A stretch of 64,000 bases of DNA from a bacterium (lineage in GTDB: Bacteria > UBA10199 > 2-02-FULL-44-16 > JAAZCA01), in contig JAJZQH010000010.1 in the NCBI GenBank assembly GCA_021810905.1, positions 62,001-126,000 on the forward strand, in the 5' to 3' direction. Shown here piece after piece: positions 35,862 to 43,658 of this stretch. A program made the position numbers and the translations under genes. The notes below the pieces were generated by a model, which saw nothing but the letters and a program-made list of their open reading frames with translations, was not told the origin of the DNA and did not search any database. How positions within the stretch are numbered: position 1 is the stretch's first letter; every line of letters begins with the position of its first letter.

Positions 35862-36827
35862 ATGGAAGACTACGCCGCTTTCCTGGAGAGGCTTCGTGAT
35901 TCACAGCGGGTTCTCGTGGCATCGCACTACAGCCCTGACGGAGACGGCATAGGCTCCACTCTCGCGCTGGGTTTTATGCTCGAGCGGCTAGGCAAGAGCC
36001 CCGTGATGTATAATCGCGACAGCATACCGGATAATCTCCGTTTCTTGCCGGGCGCCGAGCGCCTCGTACGGTCGATAGATCCCAATGAGAGCTTTGACAT
36101 GGCCATAATGGTTGATTGCGCCCAGCCATCCAGGGTATCGGATGAATTTGCTGCCCGGAAGAATCCTGGAGTGCTGGCCTGCATAGACCACCACGTGCTT
36201 GAGAACGCGGAGGCCGAGTTGTTGCTGCTGGACCCCACTGCGGCGTCTGCGGGCGAAGTCGTGATGAGGCTCATGAAGAGCGCTGGTCTTGTCATCGACG
36301 CTGCAGTGGCGAAGTGCATCTACACGACGCTCGTAGTGGATACCGGTTTTTTCAAGTATTCCTCGACCAATGCCCATGTCTTTGAGCTTGCGGCCGAGCT
36401 CGTGGGTAATGGTGCACAACCATGGGAAGTGGCCAAATACATGGAGGAGTCTTATCCCGCGTCGCGAATGAAACTGCTCGCGCGTTCGCTTGCAACGCTC
36501 GATATTTCGCTCGGTGGACGATACGCCACCATGGAGGTCACGGAGGAGATGCTCTTGGCCACCGGCGCCACGATAGAGGTATCTGATGAATTTGCGACAT
36601 ATCCGCGTTCGATCGCAGGCGTGGAGGTTGCGGCCCTGTTTCGTGATATAGGAGATGGAGTCGTCAAAGTGAGCCTGCGTTCCAAGGACATCGTTGACGT
36701 GGCGGCCATTGCGCGTTCCATGGGCGGAGGCGGGCACATGCGCGCCGCAGGGCTGCGCGTGCGAGCTCCGCTCGCGGAGGCGAAAGAGCGCATAAGGGCC
36801 GCGGTAGAAAGTGCGCTAGGGAGCTGA
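35862..36827 (+). CDS. nrnA: DHH-family bifunctional oligoribonuclease/PAP phosphatase NrnA
   Basis: 321 aa. Metal-binding motifs SHYSPDGDGIGST, IMVDCAQPSR and the namesake CIDHHVLEN are intact, and the C-terminal DHHA1 domain has the GGGGHMRAAGLRV motif. It degrades nanoRNA and dephosphorylates pAp. The position between rbfA and truB is common in deltaproteobacteria and firmicutes. Confidence 0.92.
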   Translation: MEDYAAFLERLRDSQRVLVASHYSPDGDGIGSTLALGFMLERLGKSPVMYNRDSIPDNLRFLPGAERLVRSIDPNESFDMAIMVDCAQPSRVSDEFAARKNPGVLACIDHHVLENAEAELLLLDPTAASAGEVVMRLMKSAGLVIDAAVAKCIYTTLVVDTGFFKYSSTNAHVFELAAELVGNGAQPWEVAKYMEESYPASRMKLLARSLATLDISLGGRYATMEVTEEMLLATGATIEVSDEFATYPRSIAGVEVAALFRDIGDGVVKVSLRSKDIVDVAAIARSMGGGGHMRAAGLRVRAPLAEAKERIRAAVESALGS

Positions 36828-36835
36828 AAGAGAAC

Positions 36836-36950
36836 AGTCGCAAGCAACGCGAGAAACGCCAGCAAAGCCAGCAACGCGTGCAAGATCAGTGTTTTTTTAA
36901 CGTTGTTTCGTTGCTGGCATTTCTCGCCTTGCTGGCGTTGCCTGCAGGTC
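36836..36950. repeat. Nonad word-repeat hairpin (GCAAGCAAC / GTTGCTGGC family)
   Basis: Left arm: GCAAGCAACGCGAGAAACGC and CAGCAAAGCCAGCAACGC. Right arm: CGTTGCTGGCATTTCTCGCC and TTGCTGGCGTTGCC. The arms are complementary, with a T-run (GTGTTTTTTTAACG) near the loop. It ends a few bases before the truB ATG, inside the operon. Confidence 0.75.
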
Positions 36951-36954
36951 TTTT

Positions 36955-37629
36955 ATGGATGGCGTCCTCGTTATAGATAAACCCGCAGGCCCTACCTCTC
37001 ATGCCGTCGTCGCCCTTGTTAAGCGGCTTACGCGCGTGGACAAGATCGGCCATCTCGGAACGCTCGATCCAGCAGCGAGCGGCGTGCTTCCGCTTGTTAT
37101 AAACGGTGCAACCAGGCATGCGAAGCGCCTGGCAGGAGATGAGAAAATCTACGAGTTCACGCTCTTCCTGGGTGTTGCGACAGACACGGATGACGAGAGC
37201 GGCAACGTGATATCGAGAAAGATTCCAGATGGTCTTCACTTCGACGACTTGAGCCGAATCCTGGAGCGTTTTACGGGGCGGATCATGCAGAGACCTCCGC
37301 TTTATTCCGCAAAGAAGGTATACGGACGCAGGGCCTGCGACCTGTCTAGAGACGGCATGCAATTCAATCTGCTGCCCAGGCCGGTCAATGTGGATGCGAT
37401 CGAGATCATTGGCGGGACGTGGCCGGAACCGAGGTTGCGTCTGAAGTGCAGGGCAGGGACGTATGTCCGCAGTCTCTGCCGCGACCTGGGTGAGGCGCTT
37501 GGCTGCGGAGGTCATGCCAGGGCTATCAGGAGGCTCAGGAGTGGGGCCTATATAATAGATGAAGCGGTGCCTCCTGAGGCTCTAAAGCCGGGCTCCGACG
37601 CCTGGCACGCCTATCTTCTACCCGTGTGA
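36955..37629 (+). CDS. truB: tRNA pseudouridine(55) synthase
   Basis: 224 aa. TruB motifs: VLVIDKPAGPTSHAVV, the catalytic-Asp region IGHLGTLDPAASGVLPL, and RPPLYSAKKVYGRRACDLSR. A further RAGTYVRSLCRDLGEALGC follows. It modifies U55 in the T-loop of tRNAs. The protein is shorter than E. coli TruB (314 aa) and lacks most of the C-terminal PUA region, as in many bacteria. Confidence 0.93.
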   Translation: MDGVLVIDKPAGPTSHAVVALVKRLTRVDKIGHLGTLDPAASGVLPLVINGATRHAKRLAGDEKIYEFTLFLGVATDTDDESGNVISRKIPDGLHFDDLSRILERFTGRIMQRPPLYSAKKVYGRRACDLSRDGMQFNLLPRPVNVDAIEIIGGTWPEPRLRLKCRAGTYVRSLCRDLGEALGCGGHARAIRRLRSGAYIIDEAVPPEALKPGSDAWHAYLLPV

Positions 37630-37676
37630 GAATTTTCTTTACAGTCTGAAAATCATGTGTTAGCAGCGCTTCCCCT

Positions 37677-37946
37677 ATGGCACTCGCACAGACAAAAAAG
37701 TCGGAAGTCATCAAAAAATTCAGCACCCACGAAGGCGACACCGGTTCGGCAGAGGTCCAGATAGCCTTGTTGTCCGAACGCATCAGTCAGCTTACAGCGC
37801 ACTTTGAGGGTCACGTTAAAGATCATGCAAGCCGCCGCGGTCTGCTCATGATGGTCGGCCGCAGGCGAAAGCTGCTCAACTACCTGAAGAAGCACAACGA
37901 AGGTCGTTATAAGTCGCTCATCGGGGAGCTGGGCATCAGGAAATAG
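37677..37946 (+). CDS. rpsO: 30S ribosomal protein S15
   Basis: 89 aa, exact family length. [40 protein letters not shown] and [14 protein letters not shown] are diagnostic. S15 binds 16S rRNA early in assembly. It lies between truB and pnp as usual. Confidence 0.96.
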   Translation: MALAQTKKSEVIKKFSTHEGDTGSAEVQIALLSERISQLTAHFEGHVKDHASRRGLLMMVGRRRKLLNYLKKHNEGRYKSLIGELGIRK

Positions 37947-37987
37947 CCCGCGGCTTGGGCAGAGGAGAGTGTCCTGATAATTTTTTC

Positions 37988-38015
37988 GAACGCTCGCCAG
38001 TACAGGCGAGCGTTC
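37988..38015 (+). terminator. Perfect hairpin between rpsO and pnp
   Basis: GAACGCTCGCC / GGCGAGCGTTC forms an 11-bp stem with a 6-nt loop (AGTACA). It is preceded by a T-run and not followed by one. In other bacteria the rpsO-pnp spacer carries a terminator and an RNase III site that controls pnp mRNA; this hairpin is the candidate for either role. Confidence 0.6.
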
Positions 38016-38161
38016 TTGCAAGTTATCAGCGAGGCCCTCCTTCTCGGCGATTCAAGTCAGCAGGTCATTTCCTCAAAACTGAAATTATGGCGAAACGCTA
38101 ACGCCCGCGCGCTACTATTGGTGTGCGTGCGTGGGACCATCGCGCCAGGAAGGAAGTTGTC

Positions 38162-40270
38162 ATGCCTAAGAGAATAGAAACAAAACTCGGCGGCCGCACT
38201 CTCACTTTGGAGACAGGGCGGATCGCCAAACAGGCCGGAGGTTCGGTCGTAGTGCGCTACGGCGATTCGGTCGTGCTCGTTACCGCAACGGCGAAGTCCG
38301 AGACCGTTGAAGGCCGCGATTTCACGCCGCTCACGGTCGATTACGTCGAGAAGACGTTCGCCGCGGGAAAGATCCCGGGCGGTTTCTTCAAGCGCGAGGG
38401 AAGGCCGACTACGCGCGAGACGCTCACAAGCCGTCTGATCGACAGGCCGGTGAGGCCGCTCTTTCCAAAGGGCTATGCAAACGAAACGCAGGTTATCGCA
38501 ACGGTGCTCTCCGCGGACGTGGATCACGACCCTGACACGCTGGGCGTGATTGGCGCGTCGGCAGCGCTCACAGTCTCACCGTATCCATTCCTGGGTCCGA
38601 TCGCGTGCGTGCGCGTGGGCCGCGTGGGCGGAAAATTCGTGTGCAACCCGAAAGAAGCGGATCGCGATGCCTCCGACATCGACATGATCGTTGCAGGCAG
38701 CCGCGACGCGATCGTAATGGTCGAGGGCGGAGCAAAGATGGTGTCGGAAGATGATATGATCGAGGCGCTGATGTTCGCTCACGAGCAGATGCAGCCCGCC
38801 ATCCAGGCGCAGCTTGAACTGCAGAAACTCGCCGGCAAGCCGAAGTGGGTAACAGTGCCGCCGCCGGACACGAGCGATGTCACTGCTAAGGTGCGCGATG
38901 CGCTCGGCAACAGGCTCGCCGAGGCGGTCACGATCCCCACAAAGATTGAACGCTATGCGGCGCTCGATGCGCTCAAGAAGGATCTCGTAGATAAACTCGT
39001 GCCAGAGGACGACGAAACCGGGCTCGAGAGCCAGGTCAAGGAGGCGTTCTCGGAACTCAAGAAGGCGTTCGTCCGCAAGATGATCGTGGACGACGGCAAA
39101 CGCATCGACGGCCGCGGGCTCACGGAGGTGCGTCCGATCACGTGCGACGTGTCGCTCCTGCCGCGCGCTCACGGCTCCGCGCTCTTCACGCGCGGCGAGA
39201 CGCAGGCCCTGGCCACGGTCACGCTCGGCACCAAGGAAGATCAGCAGCTCATCGAGAACATCACCGCGGAGTACTATGAGAAGTTTATGCTGCACTACAA
39301 CTTTCCGCCGTTCTCGGTCGGAGAGGTGAAGTTCCTGCGCGGACCGGGCCGTCGTGAGATCGGCCACGGCGCCCTCGCGGAGCGCGCGATCCGCGGCGTA
39401 TTGCCGGACGAGGAATCGTTCCCGTACACGGTGCGCGTGGTCTCGGAGATACTGGAATCCAACGGCAGCTCCTCAATGGCGACTGTCTGCGGCTCAACGC
39501 TTTCGCTGATGGATGCCGGCGTTCCGATCAAGTCGGCGGTCGCCGGTGTGGCGATGGGACTCATCAAAGAGGACAGCCAGACTGCGGTGCTGACCGACAT
39601 CCTGGGCGACGAAGATCACCTGGGCGACATGGACTTCAAGGTCTGCGGCACGCGCGAGGGAGTGACGGCGCTGCAGATGGATATCAAGATCAGCGGCATC
39701 ACACGCGAGATCCTTGGAAAGGCGCTGCGACAGGCCCGCGATGCGAGGCTCTCGATCCTCGATCACATGGAAGCCACGATCGCGAAGCCGCGCAAGGAGC
39801 TCTCTCCATACGCTCCGAAGCTCACGGTCATTAAAATTCCGATCGACCGCATCGGCGATCTCATTGGTCCGGGCGGCAAGAACGTGCGCAAGATCATCGA
39901 CGAGACCGGCGCGTCGATCGACATCAACGACGACGGCACGGTAGTCATCGGCGCCGTGGATCAGGCATCAGGCGATCTTGCGATCAAGCTCGTGAAGCGC
40001 TGCACGGCAACTCCAGAGGCCGGCAAGTACTACCGCGGCAAGGTAGTGCGTATCGCGGACTTCGGCGCGTTCGTGGAGATCTTCCCCAAGGTGGACGGGC
40101 TCCTGCACATCTCGCAGATCGACAATCAGCGCATCAAGCAGGTTTCGGACGTGCTCAAGATGGGCGACGAGGTGGTGGTGAAGGTCCTGGAGGTCGACCC
40201 TGAGAGCGGCAAGATCAGGCTCTCCCGTAAGGACGCCATGGGCCATGAGGGAGAGGTGGAAGAGATGTAA
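38162..40270 (+). CDS. pnp: Polyribonucleotide nucleotidyltransferase
   Basis: 702 aa from the ATG at 38162 (GGAAGG upstream; an in-frame extension to 38123 is unlikely). Two RNase PH domains (~1-210 and ~310-530, with the FFKREGRPTTRETLTSRLID loop and GPGRREIGHGALAERA), a KH domain (~550-610, IGDLIGPGGKNVRKIIDETG) and an S1 domain (~615-690, GKVVRIADFGAFVEIFPKVD). Phosphorolytic 3'-5' exoribonuclease and degradosome component. Normal length. Confidence 0.96.
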   Translation: MPKRIETKLGGRTLTLETGRIAKQAGGSVVVRYGDSVVLVTATAKSETVEGRDFTPLTVDYVEKTFAAGKIPGGFFKREGRPTTRETLTSRLIDRPVRPLFPKGYANETQVIATVLSADVDHDPDTLGVIGASAALTVSPYPFLGPIACVRVGRVGGKFVCNPKEADRDASDIDMIVAGSRDAIVMVEGGAKMVSEDDMIEALMFAHEQMQPAIQAQLELQKLAGKPKWVTVPPPDTSDVTAKVRDALGNRLAEAVTIPTKIERYAALDALKKDLVDKLVPEDDETGLESQVKEAFSELKKAFVRKMIVDDGKRIDGRGLTEVRPITCDVSLLPRAHGSALFTRGETQALATVTLGTKEDQQLIENITAEYYEKFMLHYNFPPFSVGEVKFLRGPGRREIGHGALAERAIRGVLPDEESFPYTVRVVSEILESNGSSSMATVCGSTLSLMDAGVPIKSAVAGVAMGLIKEDSQTAVLTDILGDEDHLGDMDFKVCGTREGVTALQMDIKISGITREILGKALRQARDARLSILDHMEATIAKPRKELSPYAPKLTVIKIPIDRIGDLIGPGGKNVRKIIDETGASIDINDDGTVVIGAVDQASGDLAIKLVKRCTATPEAGKYYRGKVVRIADFGAFVEIFPKVDGLLHISQIDNQRIKQVSDVLKMGDEVVVKVLEVDPESGKIRLSRKDAMGHEGEVEEM

Positions 40271-40341
40271 AACCGTACGTTCGTGCGTTCGATTTAAAAA
40301 CCGTACGATAGTACGATGGTACTCTGGTACGATGGTACAAA
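40266..40341. repeat. Octad word repeat (GTACG type) after pnp
   Basis: Words ACCGTACG, ATAGTACG, ATGGTACT, CTGGTACG, ATGGTACA step every 8 nt from about 40300, preceded by CCGTACGT TCGTGCGT. The words are nearly self-complementary (GTAC), so both strands look alike. It lies just ahead of the terminator. Confidence 0.65.
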
Positions 40342-40348
40342 ATCAAAG

Positions 40349-40380
40349 GGCTCCGCGGGAAAACCGCGGGGCCTTTTATC
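40349..40380 (+). terminator. Intrinsic terminator after pnp
   Basis: GGCTCCGCGG / CCGCGGGGCC, a 10-bp stem with one T-G pair and a GAAAA loop, followed by TTTTATC. It ends the rimP-to-pnp operon. Confidence 0.85.
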
Positions 40381-40437
40381 TTATCTTCAAGATCGCCCTC
40401 ATCTTCCGGGAGTTGACGCAAAAAAATCTGAAAGACC

Positions 40438-40464
40438 GCAACTTTTCCATCAATAGTTCGATAA
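40438..40464 (+). promoter_or_regulatory. ECF-like promoter motif GCAAC-N16-CGATAA upstream of the FGE-like gene
   Basis: GCAAC (40438-40442), 16 nt, CGATAAG (40459-40465), 40 nt before the ATG at 40505. It matches the motifs before the genes at 4076, 10539 and 26273, including a T-rich run after GCAAC. Confidence 0.55.
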
Positions 40465-40504
40465 GGGAGTATAACTTGATACGACCTGATTGGAAGGTAT
40501 CGGT

Positions 40505-41557
40505 ATGTCAGTCCTCATAGGAGCAGAGTTGAACGCCTTTGCCGCACAGAATCTGGAGGCAGCAATCGCCGACGACGAGTTGGTCACGATCGACGGCGGC
40601 ACGTTCATGATGGGCTCCGGGCCAGGAGGCGTAGATGAGAAGCAAGTGCATGAAGCTACCATCTCGACGTTTCAGATGTGCAAGGATGATGTCACCAACG
40701 AAAAATACGAACAATATCTCGAAAGCCTTGGTGACACGCGGTTTGCACTGATCGGCGCACACCCTGACACCGGAGTCGAACGGGTGTTGGCCATTGGAAG
40801 CAATAAACAAGAAGTGCGATCCGCAGCGGATACTATGCCGGTGAGTCAGTTTTTTCCCGGGGCAGGGGATATCCTGATGGTCGGCGGCATGAGTACCTTG
40901 AGGGACGTAGAAATCGGAGACCACAGATCAGCAGCCGATTTCGATCATCCCCGGCAGCCCGTTGTGTTTGTGAGCTGGTATGAGGCATTTATATACGCAT
41001 TTCTGCACGGCGGCATGTTGCCCACGGAATGGCAGTGGGAATACGCTGCAAGGGTTATTCATGAAGCAAAGAAACCTCACGGAGTCGCCTTGGGGCATAT
41101 ATACCAGGGAAAGGAGCTGCGTGAATATGCAACCGCAAGCAGCAATCTGAGGTGGAATGAAGCCAACTACAGCACATCGAGGACTTCGATAGTTGGCAGC
41201 TATCCAAGACTTCCGAACGGTTTGAGCGATATGTGCGGGAACGCCTGTCAGTGGATGCAGAACTGGTTCGGCCCTTATCCCGTAGTAGCTGTGACCGATC
41301 CACCCGGTCTCAGGACTGGCAAAAAAAAATGTATGCGCGGAGGCTCGTTCAACGATGATAGGCTTTCCTTCCTTCGGGCGGCTCATCGCCTCAACTACGG
41401 TCTCCCCGATAAACGCCGCTGCTATATCGGCTTCCGGTGGGTTGTTCGCAACAGGCCGTACTTCACAGCTTTTCCTTCTGCAGGAATATCCCCTTGTCCA
41501 CCTTTACGAAGAAATCCTGATAAAACTGCGGGTCGTCGATCTGATGCGCTTCCATGA
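40505..41557 (+). CDS. Formylglycine-generating-enzyme-like (FGE-sulfatase/SUMF1) protein
   Basis: 350 aa from the ATG at 40505 (GGAAGG upstream; a TTG at 40490 is possible). The FGE fold is shown by VTIDGGTFMMGSGPGG, LPTEWQWEYAAR, GLSDMCGNACQWMQNWF, RGGSFNDDR and IGFRWVV. The fold covers oxygenases, kinase-associated and many other functions, so activity is not assigned. The last ~30 residues after GFRWVVRN are read antisense to the convergent lipoprotein gene (95-bp overlap) and look unlike the family, as if the original stop was lost. Confidence 0.83.
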   Translation: MSVLIGAELNAFAAQNLEAAIADDELVTIDGGTFMMGSGPGGVDEKQVHEATISTFQMCKDDVTNEKYEQYLESLGDTRFALIGAHPDTGVERVLAIGSNKQEVRSAADTMPVSQFFPGAGDILMVGGMSTLRDVEIGDHRSAADFDHPRQPVVFVSWYEAFIYAFLHGGMLPTEWQWEYAARVIHEAKKPHGVALGHIYQGKELREYATASSNLRWNEANYSTSRTSIVGSYPRLPNGLSDMCGNACQWMQNWFGPYPVVAVTDPPGLRTGKKKCMRGGSFNDDRLSFLRAAHRLNYGLPDKRRCYIGFRWVVRNRPYFTAFPSAGISPCPPLRRNPDKTAGRRSDALP

Positions 41558-41966
41558 CCGCGCCCATGTTGTCGAGTATCTTCTCCTGGAACGAGACTCG
41601 CACGCGCGTCTTGATGCCGAACCCGGTGACGTTCGCGGTGGCATCGATGACCTTGAGCTTGCGCCAGCGGGGCGGCTCCTTTGGCGTGTTCGTGCCCCAG
41701 TTCCACGTGAAGCCGGGCCCTCCGCCGAGGTCGATTTCCTTGGTGGCGGAGAGGAAGCCCAGCTCAGCGTCGGCATTCTTGATCGTGAATCCGTCGTCCT
41801 GCAGCGTGTTGAGCAGCGCCTTGATGACGAGCTTTCCGTCCTTGGTGTCGAAATCGCGCGTCTGGAACTCGCGGATCTCAAGCTGGGTCTTGGGCGGCTT
41901 GGCAGTACCCCAGACGCAACCGGCGATGAAAAGAAAACTGAGCAGCAATATGAAGTTTCGTTTCAT
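41463..41966 (-). CDS. Small lipoprotein of unknown function
   Basis: 167 aa. Signal with lipobox FIAGC. The body reads QLEIREFQTRDFDTKDGKLV, IKALLNTLQDDGFTIKNADA and ELGFLSATKEIDLG; I recognise this as a widespread but unnamed proteobacterial lipoprotein pattern. Its 3' end overlaps the FGE-like gene by 95 bp in convergent orientation. It is followed upstream by the BamE-like gene on the same strand, separated by a word-repeat spacer. Confidence 0.78.
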   Translation of the reverse strand: MKRNFILLLSFLFIAGCVWGTAKPPKTQLEIREFQTRDFDTKDGKLVIKALLNTLQDDGFTIKNADAELGFLSATKEIDLGGGPGFTWNWGTNTPKEPPRWRKLKVIDATANVTGFGIKTRVRVSFQEKILDNMGAVMEAHQIDDPQFYQDFFVKVDKGIFLQKEKL

Positions 41967-41967
41967 A

Positions 41968-42060
41968 ATTTTTGTACGTTCGTTAGTACGTTAGTACGTT
42001 TATTGTAGCTTCGAATTATACCAGATTTTGTACTAACGTACCAAAGTACTAACGTACCAC
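41968..42060. repeat. Octad word-repeat hairpin (GTACGTTA / TAACGTAC family)
   Basis: Left arm GTACGTTC GTTAGTAC GTTAGTAC GTTT and right arm GTACTAAC GTACCAAA GTACTAAC GTACCAC, both in 8-nt steps. They flank about 35 nt containing ACCAGATTTT. The right arm with that same loop text (ACCAGATTTTGTACTAACG) recurs at 42520-42555. Confidence 0.75.
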
Positions 42061-42071
42061 TGTTAATTTTC

Positions 42072-42467
42072 CTAGAACTTCGTAGCATGATACGTCACCT
42101 TGTCGACGCGGCCACGCTTGTCGAATTTGATCACGACCGTCAGCGTTTTCTGCGACGTCTCCGAACGCCCCGAGCCCCAGCTGCCGCCAACGAGGATGAG
42201 CGTCCAGTAGCCGCCGCTGTGCGAGTATGAAGCGCTCGATGCGATTTTGTCGTAGATCCAGGTCTCTTTCTCGTCCGCGTCTTTCGTGACGATATTGGGA
42301 GAGCCCAACGCCTCGGCTACGTCCGCCTGCGACATGCCGACCTTGATGTCGCGCTGAACCAGGCCCACGGTAAGTTCCCTTTCATTCGCCGTCTCGACCT
42401 TTTTCTTTGCGCACGCGGACACGGCGATAGCAGCAACGAGCATGGCAGCGATTGCGAATTTTTTCAT
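42072..42467 (-). CDS. BamE/SmpA-OmlA-like lipoprotein
   Basis: 131 aa. Signal and lipobox AVSAC, then the BamE-like motif VGMSQADVAEALGSPNIVTK with ETWIYDK and a C-terminal strand VVIKFDKRGRVDKVTYHATK. BamE proteins stabilise the BAM outer-membrane assembly complex, but many SmpA-fold lipoproteins have other roles, so no gene symbol is assigned. Confidence 0.8.
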   Translation of the reverse strand: MKKFAIAAMLVAAIAVSACAKKKVETANERELTVGLVQRDIKVGMSQADVAEALGSPNIVTKDADEKETWIYDKIASSASYSHSGGYWTLILVGGSWGSGRSETSQKTLTVVIKFDKRGRVDKVTYHATKF

Positions 42468-42481
42468 GACGCAGCCTCCTG

Positions 42482-42570
42482 TTGGTACGTTGGTACTTTA
42501 GTACGTTGGTACGTTACCAGATTTTGTACTAACGTACCAAAGTACTAACGTACCATCGTACGACTCGTCA
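42482..42570. repeat. Octad word-repeat hairpin (GTTGGTAC / GTACCAAA family)
   Basis: Left arm GTTGGTAC GTTGGTAC TTTAGTAC GTTGGTAC GTT; right arm GTACTAAC GTACCAAA GTACTAAC GTACCATC GTACGAC. Strict 8-nt period in both arms around the loop ACCAGATTTT shared with 41968-42060. Confidence 0.75.
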
Positions 42571-42576
42571 TACTCG

Positions 42577-43200
42577 TCATTTCCTTGGAAACGCTCCCTT
42601 TACCATCTCCTGATGCAGCCTCTGCACCTGCACGCGGGTCTCATCGATACTGCCGTCGTTCTCGATGACGGCGTCCGCCACCTTGACCTTGCGCTCCAGC
42701 GGAAACTGCGCGGCCAGACGTAGCAGCGTCTCCTCGCGGCTCATGCCGAATTTTTCTTTGCAGCGTGCGATCTCCTGTTCCTCGTCGCATCGCACTACTA
42801 TTACAGCGTCGAAGTCCTTTTCCCAGTGCGCCTCGTAGAGCAGGGGAACTTCGACGATAACGAAGGGCTTCTCTTCATGCACGAATTTAGCCACGCGGTG
42901 TTCTATGGCCTCTTTTACGTGCGGATGTATGATCGATTCTAGGAATTTTCGTTCGATCGGGTCCTGGAACGCGATGCGCGCGAGCTTTGCGCGGTCTATC
43001 ACTTCATCGGCGCCTATGACGGTTCTCCCGTAGCGTTTGAAGATCGCCTTCCAGGATGCGCTTTCAGGCGCAATCACCTCATGGGCGATCTCGTCCGCAT
43101 CCAGCACCGGCACTCCCATCTCTCCGAACATCCATGATACCGTCGACTTGCCGGTTCCTATATTGCCGGTCAACCCGATAAGTCTCGTATTGTGTTTCAT
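42577..43200 (-). CDS. coaE: Dephospho-CoA kinase
   Basis: 207 aa. P-loop GLTGNIGTGKSTVSWMF, the LDADEIAHEV motif, and VIVEVPLLYEAHWEKDFDAV are typical of CoaE. It catalyses the last step of CoA synthesis. Its start overlaps the preceding TPR gene's stop by 4 bp, so they are coupled. Confidence 0.93.
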   Translation of the reverse strand: MKHNTRLIGLTGNIGTGKSTVSWMFGEMGVPVLDADEIAHEVIAPESASWKAIFKRYGRTVIGADEVIDRAKLARIAFQDPIERKFLESIIHPHVKEAIEHRVAKFVHEEKPFVIVEVPLLYEAHWEKDFDAVIVVRCDEEQEIARCKEKFGMSREETLLRLAAQFPLERKVKVADAVIENDGSIDETRVQVQRLHQEMVKGAFPRK

Positions 43201-43658
43201 AAGTTTTCCTCCGAGTTCGTTTTTTCCTCAGGCCTGCGCTTGAGGCTCAACAGTATGCCGATCAATGAACGCGTGGCGATCTCTCCCATGCCCACGAGTT
43301 TTTCTATCTCTTCTCCCGATTCCGTGCCAGCCGGCGCAGCCGCGATCCTGAGAGCGAGTTCAGTCGCTTGTCTCCATTCGGGCGAGAGCATTGCGTGAAC
43401 CTGTTTGATCTGAGGATTTTCCTGTTCCTGCTTTCCCATCGCCCACGATACTGATTCTGCAAAGTCCTTCATCTCCCATTCATCCGTCAACTCGTCTTTT
43501 GTCCTGATGAGCTTGTCGAAGAGCCCCTCGCGGCCGGGCTCGTATTCGAGCGCTTTTTTGTATTCGCCGAGGGCCTTAGCCGGCTTGCCTTTTTTGAGAA
43601 GCGCGTCGCCCTTGGCTTCGTGTTTGGCCGCTTTTTTTTGATCCGGCCGCATTGTCAT
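43197..43658 (-). CDS. Small TPR-like hypothetical protein
   Basis: 153 aa from the ATG at 43658, which has GGGGG upstream; a GTG two codons earlier is possible. One TPR-like unit is clear: AKGDALLKKGKPAKALGEYK, followed by KALEYEPG. The rest is helical with no family I recognise. The gene begins inside the 3' end of cca (83-bp overlap, other frame) and overlaps coaE by 4 bp. Cytoplasmic; function unknown. Confidence 0.72.
   Translation of the reverse strand: MTMRPDQKKAAKHEAKGDALLKKGKPAKALGEYKKALEYEPGREGLFDKLIRTKDELTDEWEMKDFAESVSWAMGKQEQENPQIKQVHAMLSPEWRQATELALRIAAAPAGTESGEEIEKLVGMGEIATRSLIGILLSLKRRPEEKTNSEENL

Noticed and set aside
37988-38015. rpsO-pnp hairpin as a proven terminator
   Set aside because: No T-run follows the stem, so it was kept only as a candidate.
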